Shown here piece after piece: positions 5,412 through 9,746 of a stretch of 9,746 nucleotides of DNA. The position numbers and the translations under genes were made by a program. How positions within the stretch are numbered: the first letter of the stretch is position 1; each line of letters begins with the position of its first letter. Origin of the DNA: Pseudomonadota bacterium (GTDB lineage Bacteria > Pseudomonadota > Gammaproteobacteria > Burkholderiales > Burkholderiaceae_D); NCBI GenBank assembly GCA_023420795.1, contig JAEZVM010000290.1, forward strand, positions 1-9,746, given 5' to 3'. The notes beneath the pieces are model-generated. The model saw only the letters and a list, made by a program, of their open reading frames with translations. It searched no databases and was not told the DNA's origin.

Positions 5412-8009
5412 TCAGGCCGCTCTCTTGGCGGCGGTTTTCTTCGCTGCCGCTTTCTTGACCGCCGGCTTGGCGGCCGTTTTCTTCGGCGCGGCTTCCTCCT
5501 CCGTGGCGGCCTTGCCTTTCGCCGGCGCCTTTGCCTTGCGTTCCTCGAACTCGAAGCTCACCTTGCCGTTCTTGTCCTTCACCAGATAAGCCTTGAACGG
5601 CCGGCGCGTGCGCTGCGAGATGAAACCCGGCAGCAGATCGGTCTTGCCGTCGTTGAGAAGCTTGGCCATTTGTTCCGGCACGATTTCCTGCTGCAGGATG
5701 ATGCGGCCGCTGCGGAAGTCGCATGCCTTCGGCTTGGCCACCGCTTTCTCGCACACGTATGACAGGCCCATTTCATACACGCTGCTGCCGCATTTCGGGC
5801 AGGCGCCGAGCGGCGTCTGATTTGAGAAATCGACGCCTTCGCCTTCTTCGCCTTCTTCCTGGTTCTGGCCGAAGTCGAATTCCAGCTTGTAGTTGTTGAT
5901 GTCCTCGTCGCGCACGATCTTCAGGATCGCCGCAAACGGCCGACCCATCTTCGAGCGGAACCCTTGCAGCGGGCCGATCTCGCGCTTCTCCAGCAATTCC
6001 TCGACCTCGTCGATCTCGAACTGCCGGCTGCCCGGCACTTTGCTCATCGAGAATTCGCATTGCGTGCAGGCGAAGCGCCGGTAGTTTTCCTTCACCACGC
6101 CGCCGCAATTCGGGCATGGCGTCTTCAGCGTCGCGTAGTCGCCGGGGATGGTGTCGTTGTTGTATTCCTTCGCGCGTTTGACGATGATCTGCGTCATCTG
6201 TGCGATCTCGCGCATGAATTCCTCGCGGCTGATCTTGCCACGCTCCATCTGCGCCAGCTTGTATTCCCATTCGCCGGTGAGCTCCGGCGCGGTGAGTTCA
6301 CTCACGCCGAGGCCGCGCAGCAGAGTCATCAGCTGGAATGCTTTCGCAGTCGGAATGATCTCGCGCCCTTCACGCAGCAGGTATTTTTCATTCAGCAGCC
6401 CTTCGATGATCGCCGCGCGCGTGGCCGGCGTGCCGAGGCCCTTGCCTGCCATCGCTTCGCGCAGTTCTTCGTCATCGACCAGCTTGCCCGCACCTTCCAT
6501 CGCCGACAGCAGCGTCGCTTCCGTGTAGCGCGCCGGCGGCTTCGTGACCAAGCCATTGGCGGTGACTTTGTCGGTCTTGACCTTCTCGCCCTGGGCGACC
6601 GGCACCAGTGTGCCGGCGTTTTCCTCGTCCTTGCCGCTTGCCGCTTCCTTGCCGTAGATCGCCAGCCACCCGGGGTTGGTCATCACCTTGCCCTCGGTCT
6701 TGAACTGGTGCCCCGACACTTCGGTGTAGCGGGTCGTCACCTGGAACTCGGCGGCCGGGAAGAACACCGCCATGAAGCGGCGCGTCACCAGGTCGTACAG
6801 CTTCTGTTCCGGCTCCGACAGATTCTTCGGCGCCTGCGTGGTGGGAATGATCGCGAAGTGGTCGCTGATCTTGCTGTTGTCGAAGATGCGTTTATTCGGC
6901 TTGACCCAGTTCTTGTTCAGGATCTGCGACGCGAACTGCTGGTAGTTATGGTTTTCGGCGACCACGCCCAGCGTCTGCTTCACCGTGTCCAGATAGTCTT
7001 CCGGCAGGTGGCGCGAGTCGGTACGCGGATAGGTCAGCACCTTGTGCTTTTCATACAGTGCCTGCGCCAGGCCGAGCGTATTCTTCGCAGAAAAACCGAA
7101 ACGCGCATTCGCTTCGCGCTGCAGGCTGGTCAGGTCGAACAGCGCGGGCGCCATCTGCGTGGCCGGCTTCGATTCCTCGGTGACCGTACCCTGCTTGCCG
7201 CGGCAGGCAGCGACGATCGATTCGGCTGCCGCCTTGCTCCACAGGCGCTCAGCGCGCTTTTCTGGATCGGTTTCATCCTTCTTGAATTTCGTGTCCAACC
7301 AGCGGCCTTCATAAATGCCAGCCGCACACACGAACTCGGCGCGTACTTCCCAGTAGTCGCGCGGCACGAAATTCTTGATCTTCTCCTCGCGCTCGACCAC
7401 GATCGACAGCGTTGGCGTCTGCACCCGCCCCACCGTGGTGAGGTAGAAACCGCCTTCCTTGGAATTGAACGCGGTCATCGCGCGCGTGCCGTTGATGCCG
7501 ATCAGCCAGTCGGCCTCGCTGCGGCATCGCGCCGCATCCGCCAGCGGCAGCATTTCCTTGTCTTCACGCAGATGCGCGAAGCCGTCACGGATTGCGCCCG
7601 GCGTCATCGACTGCAGCCACAGCCGCTTGATCGGCTGCTTGGCTTTCGCGTACTGCACGATCAGCCGGAAAATCAGTTCACCCTCGCGGCCCGCGTCACA
7701 GGCGTTCACGAGGGTATCCACATCTTTGCGCTTGAGCAGCTTGTTCAGCACCTTCAGGCGCGACTCGGTCTTGGCGATCGGATTCAGCGCGAAATGCGGC
7801 GGGATCATCGGCAAATGGGTAAAGGTCCATTTGCCGCGCTTGACGTCGTATTCTTCCGGCACGCCGATTTCGACCAGGTGGCCGACGGCGGACGACAGCA
7901 CATACTCGTCGGATTCAAAGTACTCATCGTGCTTCGTGAAGCCGCCGAGCGCCTTCGCGATATCGTTCGCGACAGAGGGCTTCTCTGCGATGATGAGAGT
8001 CTTAGCCAT
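5412..8009 (-). CDS. topB: DNA topoisomerase III (type IA)
   Basis: Type IA topoisomerase of 865 residues that cuts one DNA strand, relaxes negative supercoils and decatenates replication or recombination intermediates. The N-terminal TOPRIM domain starts with IIAEKPSVA (Glu9) and contains CDAGREGE (Asp105, Glu109). The second Asp of the usual D-x-D motif is Gly107, a variant I believe occurs in related TopB proteins. The active-site tyrosine is Tyr327 in LTYPRTDSRHLP. The gate and central domains continue to about 620. Two C-terminal zinc-ribbon-like domains follow, with Cys632/635/648/651 and Cys737/740/753/763. An Ala/Lys-rich tail (about 823-865), like histone H1, probably adds nonspecific DNA binding. 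Start ATG 8009 fits the conserved N-terminus; the ribosome binding site is weak (GAGAT). A terminator upstream separates it from smg. The gene is intact. Confidence 0.97.
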   Translation of the reverse strand: MAKTLIIAEKPSVANDIAKALGGFTKHDEYFESDEYVLSSAVGHLVEIGVPEEYDVKRGKWTFTHLPMIPPHFALNPIAKTESRLKVLNKLLKRKDVDTLVNACDAGREGELIFRLIVQYAKAKQPIKRLWLQSMTPGAIRDGFAHLREDKEMLPLADAARCRSEADWLIGINGTRAMTAFNSKEGGFYLTTVGRVQTPTLSIVVEREEKIKNFVPRDYWEVRAEFVCAAGIYEGRWLDTKFKKDETDPEKRAERLWSKAAAESIVAACRGKQGTVTEESKPATQMAPALFDLTSLQREANARFGFSAKNTLGLAQALYEKHKVLTYPRTDSRHLPEDYLDTVKQTLGVVAENHNYQQFASQILNKNWVKPNKRIFDNSKISDHFAIIPTTQAPKNLSEPEQKLYDLVTRRFMAVFFPAAEFQVTTRYTEVSGHQFKTEGKVMTNPGWLAIYGKEAASGKDEENAGTLVPVAQGEKVKTDKVTANGLVTKPPARYTEATLLSAMEGAGKLVDDEELREAMAGKGLGTPATRAAIIEGLLNEKYLLREGREIIPTAKAFQLMTLLRGLGVSELTAPELTGEWEYKLAQMERGKISREEFMREIAQMTQIIVKRAKEYNNDTIPGDYATLKTPCPNCGGVVKENYRRFACTQCEFSMSKVPGSRQFEIDEVEELLEKREIGPLQGFRSKMGRPFAAILKIVRDEDINNYKLEFDFGQNQEEGEEGEGVDFSNQTPLGACPKCGSSVYEMGLSYVCEKAVAKPKACDFRSGRIILQQEIVPEQMAKLLNDGKTDLLPGFISQRTRRPFKAYLVKDKNGKVSFEFEERKAKAPAKGKAATEEEAAPKKTAAKPAVKKAAAKKTAAKRAA

Positions 8010-8109
8010 AAATGTGATCTCGAAAGAGGCGTTCCATTAAGGTCGGGAGCGCGCGTATACGAAGGAAAGGCGGCCGGATCGGTGTTGCTTAAACGCAAGC
8101 TTGACAAAT

Positions 8110-8141
8110 AATATAACAGCGGCCCGGGATTTAGCGGCCAA
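8110..8141 (-). promoter_or_regulatory. AT-rich stretch, weak candidate promoter of topB
   Basis: The 236-bp gap between smg and topB contains one distinctly AT-rich island. On the minus strand it reads TATATT (8115-8110) as a possible -10, with TTGGCC (8141-8136) as the nearest -35-like hexamer. Spacing is 20 bp, longer than ideal. Since smg appears to be terminated upstream, topB needs a promoter in this gap, and this is the only candidate I see. Confidence 0.25.
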
Positions 8142-8195
8142 TGATAAGCGGGTTGCGGCGAAAACCGCAAGCGAGGCGCGACGGCAACTACAGCG

Positions 8196-8219
8196 AAAAA
8201 CCGGCCTTGACGGCCGGTT
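8196..8219 (-). terminator. Rho-independent terminator of smg
   Basis: On the minus strand AACCGGCC (8219-8212) and GGCCGGTT (8206-8199) form an 8-bp GC-rich stem with a 5-nt loop. The stem runs directly into a T5 tract (8200-8196). It begins 26 bp after the smg stop codon. A second hairpin (TTGCGG/CCGCAA, 8153-8170) lies further downstream. This is a classical intrinsic terminator and would uncouple smg from topB. Confidence 0.85.
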
Positions 8220-8245
8220 GAGGATGGGAAAAGGCGAGGGAAGCT

Positions 8246-8722
8246 TTAGTGAAGCAGGCGCGGTTCGTCGTCGTCTTCGTCTGAGAACAGCTCTCCGAAC
8301 ATCAGGGCGTCCGGCTCCTTGCCCTGGCTCCAGAGCACCATCAGTACGATTACCTTGAGCTTGTCCAGCGACACTTGGGTGTCGCTGACTGCCAGCGCGC
8401 GCTCGATGATGATTTCACGCTGGAGCGGATCGATCACCTTGGCGGATTCCAGGAATTGCAGGAAGCCGACGGCTTCCGTGCCGAGCACATCGAGTTCCTG
8501 TTGTGCGTAAATGCGGAACCCGAAGGAAAAGGCGGTTTGCCGCGGATAGCGGTCGGCGTATTCGTTGGCGGATTCTGCCAGATCGGTCAGCCAGCCAAGT
8601 GCCTGAGAAATTTCCTCTTCCTCGAAGCCGACAGCCGACAGCTTCTTGACCAGCGCTTCCGAATCCGGACACGCCTCGGGACGGTAATAAGTTTCGTAGA
8701 GGTAAACGAGAACGTCAAACAT
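8246..8722 (-). CDS. smg: Smg family protein (DUF494)
   Basis: Conserved proteobacterial protein of the Smg/DUF494 family, 158 residues, the same size as E. coli Smg (157). Its biochemical function is not established; in many genomes it lies next to dprA, as here. The N-terminus MFDVLVYLYETYY is the family hallmark. It is followed by an acidic helical region with FEEEEISQALGWL (33-45) and a second hallmark, LKVIVLMVLWSQ (122-133). The C-terminus is acidic (SDEDDDEP). The frame is open to 8788, but ATG 8722 is chosen because it matches the conserved start; the ribosome binding site is poor. It is soluble, with no signal peptide or membrane span. A strong terminator follows and a putative terminator precedes it, so it is probably a monocistronic unit. 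Confidence 0.93.
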   Translation of the reverse strand: MFDVLVYLYETYYRPEACPDSEALVKKLSAVGFEEEEISQALGWLTDLAESANEYADRYPRQTAFSFGFRIYAQQELDVLGTEAVGFLQFLESAKVIDPLQREIIIERALAVSDTQVSLDKLKVIVLMVLWSQGKEPDALMFGELFSDEDDDEPRLLH

Positions 8723-8799
8723 GATTCTACTGTAGCGTGAAGGTTGTTCTGCCGCAAGGAGCCTAACAACCAGATTGAAAAATGACACTCTCGTGTTTC

Positions 8800-8828
8800 A
8801 GTTTCCTGTGACTGCAAGACCGTGTCAA
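8800..8828 (-). promoter_or_regulatory. Candidate sigma-70 promoter of smg
   Basis: In the 206-bp gap between dprA and smg the minus strand has a perfect TTGACA (8828-8823). It is followed after 17 bp by GAAACT (8805-8800), a poor -10. The leader to the smg start would be about 70 nt. The rest of the gap shows no ORF or RNA gene that I can support; a small ACAC/GTGT inverted repeat lies within 8784-8797. Confidence 0.3.
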
Positions 8829-8896
8829 GCAGTACGCAGTGCCATGTCAGCAACAGTACAACGCAATTTACCGGATCACTCTGTACAGCATATCTG

Positions 8897-8920
8897 AAAA
8901 AGACCGACGCCAATAGGCGC
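8897..8920 (-). terminator. Possible intrinsic terminator of dprA
   Basis: On the minus strand, starting 9 bp after the dprA stop, CGCC (8919-8916) and GGCG (8911-8908) form a short stem with a TATT loop. Six nucleotides later comes a T5 tract (8901-8897). The stem is short and the U-tract is displaced, so efficiency is doubtful. Confidence 0.38.
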
Positions 8921-8928
8921 AAATGGTA

Positions 8929-9746
8929 TCAGGATGTTGCGAGCCGCCGGACCATTCCGCCAGGAAGCATTTCGATCCGACTTTCGAGTTCCAGCACCAT
9001 CAGCTGCGCATTGAGCTGCCCCATATCGAGGGCGCAGCGTGCCGCAAGGATATCTGGCGCGACGGGGTCGAAACCGATCGCGCTCAGCAGAGGCGATTCG
9101 TTGTCTTCTCTTCTATTAGAGGATGGTGTGGATACAGAGAGAGGTGCACTCTTGTGGTGCTTGATTTCATCCAGTATGTCCTGCGCCGATTCAACCAGTT
9201 TCGCTCCTTGCTTGATCAGCAGATGACAGCCCTTGGATAAAGGCGAATGGATAGAGCCGGGAATCGCAAATACGTCCCGTCCCTGCTCTGCCGCCATTCT
9301 CGCCGTAATCAGCGAACCGGACTGTGCGGCCGCTTCAATTACCAGCACGCCTTGCGCGAGGCCGGAGATGATGCGATTGCGGCGCGGGAAGTTGGAGGCG
9401 ATCGCCGGCATGCCGAGCGGGTATTCGCTGATGATGCAGCCGCCAGCGGCGATCTGATGCGCAAGGGCGCGGTTGCGGGCCGGATAAACAATATCGGCGC
9501 CAGTGCCAATCACCGCTACCGTCGAACCAGAATCTCGCAGCCCGCCCTGATGCGCTGCCGTATCAATACCCAGCGCCATGCCGGAGATGATGGTGACCCT
9601 CGCTTGGCTCAAGGCTTCTGAAAATTTTTCTGCATTGACGACACCCTGCGTCGTCGCATTGCGGCTGCCAACGACGGCCAGCGCGGGGCTCGATAGCAGT
9701 TCAAGCCGTCCCTTGGCGTACAGGATCAGGGGCGGATCGGCGATAT
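8929..9746 (-). CDS. dprA: DNA-processing protein DprA/Smf (5' end outside window)
   Basis: DprA binds incoming single-stranded DNA during natural transformation, protects it and loads RecA. About 271 C-terminal residues are visible; roughly the first 100 of a typical 360-380 lie beyond the right edge. The Rossmann-like core is well preserved. Counting from the first full codon, VVGSRN is at 24-29, SGMALGIDTAAH at 54-65, NFPRRNRIISGL at 118-129 and EAAAQSGSLITA at 137-148. A variable hydrophilic linker (about 194-222), somewhat less GC-rich than the core, joins a C-terminal winged-helix-like domain (about 225-271) typical of proteobacterial DprA. The reading frame runs unbroken to the window edge, so the internal TTG at 9612 is not the start. 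It is followed by smg, the common arrangement. Presence of dprA alone does not show that the strain is competent. Confidence 0.96.
   Translation of the reverse strand, partial: IADPPLILYAKGRLELLSSPALAVVGSRNATTQGVVNAEKFSEALSQARVTIISGMALGIDTAAHQGGLRDSGSTVAVIGTGADIVYPARNRALAHQIAAGGCIISEYPLGMPAIASNFPRRNRIISGLAQGVLVIEAAAQSGSLITARMAAEQGRDVFAIPGSIHSPLSKGCHLLIKQGAKLVESAQDILDEIKHHKSAPLSVSTPSSNRREDNESPLLSAIGFDPVAPDILAARCALDMGQLNAQLMVLELESRIEMLPGGMVRRLATS

Noticed and set aside
5964..8111. 715-codon open frame on the plus strand antisense to topB
   Set aside because: It lies opposite the intact, fully recognisable topB, its product is Arg/His/Leu-rich without any known motif, and stop-free antisense frames are common opposite GC-rich genes.
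8101..8117. Plus-strand TTGACA and TATAAC pair
   Set aside because: The two hexamers are only 5 bp apart instead of about 17 and no plus-strand gene follows.
8723..8788. Longer Smg starting at 8788
   Set aside because: The Smg family starts at MFDVL, which is ATG 8722; the extra 22 residues have no family counterpart.
8822..9226. Plus-strand frame opposite dprA and its downstream gap
   Set aside because: It is antisense to well-conserved DprA motifs and has no recognisable domain.
1..9746. Defence system, mobile element, CRISPR or biosynthetic cluster
   Set aside because: Every long gene is a familiar housekeeping, transport or repair family, and no transposase, integrase, spaced repeats or toxin-antitoxin pair was found on either strand.

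Overview
The window looks like ordinary chromosomal housekeeping DNA from a GC-rich betaproteobacterium. The gene content (dprA, then smg, then topB, with an Ada/AlkA fusion gene followed by ogt) and the protein sequences suggest Burkholderiales, probably an Oxalobacteraceae-like genus. That placement is an inference from family resemblance, since no search was possible. I see no IS element, prophage, CRISPR array, toxin-antitoxin pair, rRNA or tRNA.

Layout from left to right. Positions 1-1721 carry a minus-strand cluster: an MFS transporter, then a 42-residue single-span membrane peptide, then a DUF2784 membrane protein cut by the left edge. A 183-bp divergent promoter region (1722-1904) separates it from a plus-strand alkylation-repair pair. 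That pair is an Ada-like methyl-acceptor/AraC regulator fused to an AlkA-type glycosylase, overlapped by ATGA with ogt (O6-methylguanine-DNA methyltransferase). A stem-loop at 3882-3920 sits between ogt and the next, convergent gene.

From 3935 to the right edge every gene is on the minus strand. In transcription order these are dprA (cut by the right edge), smg (DUF494), topB (topoisomerase III), a DUF4870 membrane protein, a small glycine-zipper lipoprotein and a Ser/Gly/Thr-rich low-complexity lipoprotein. Putative terminators after dprA and after smg suggest that dprA, smg and topB are separate transcription units despite being neighbours. The genes after topB are spaced 76, 110 and 280 bp apart.

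Functionally, much of the window concerns DNA handling: direct alkyl reversal, base excision, topology, and single-stranded DNA handling for RecA during transformation. The least explained part is 3935-4990. There, two small lipoprotein genes with strong ribosome binding sites are each preceded by a sequence resembling an extracytoplasmic sigma factor (RpoE/AlgU-type) promoter, and several inverted repeats lie between them. This could be a small envelope-stress lipoprotein locus. It is the best candidate for follow-up, but nothing here amounts to a clearly new system.
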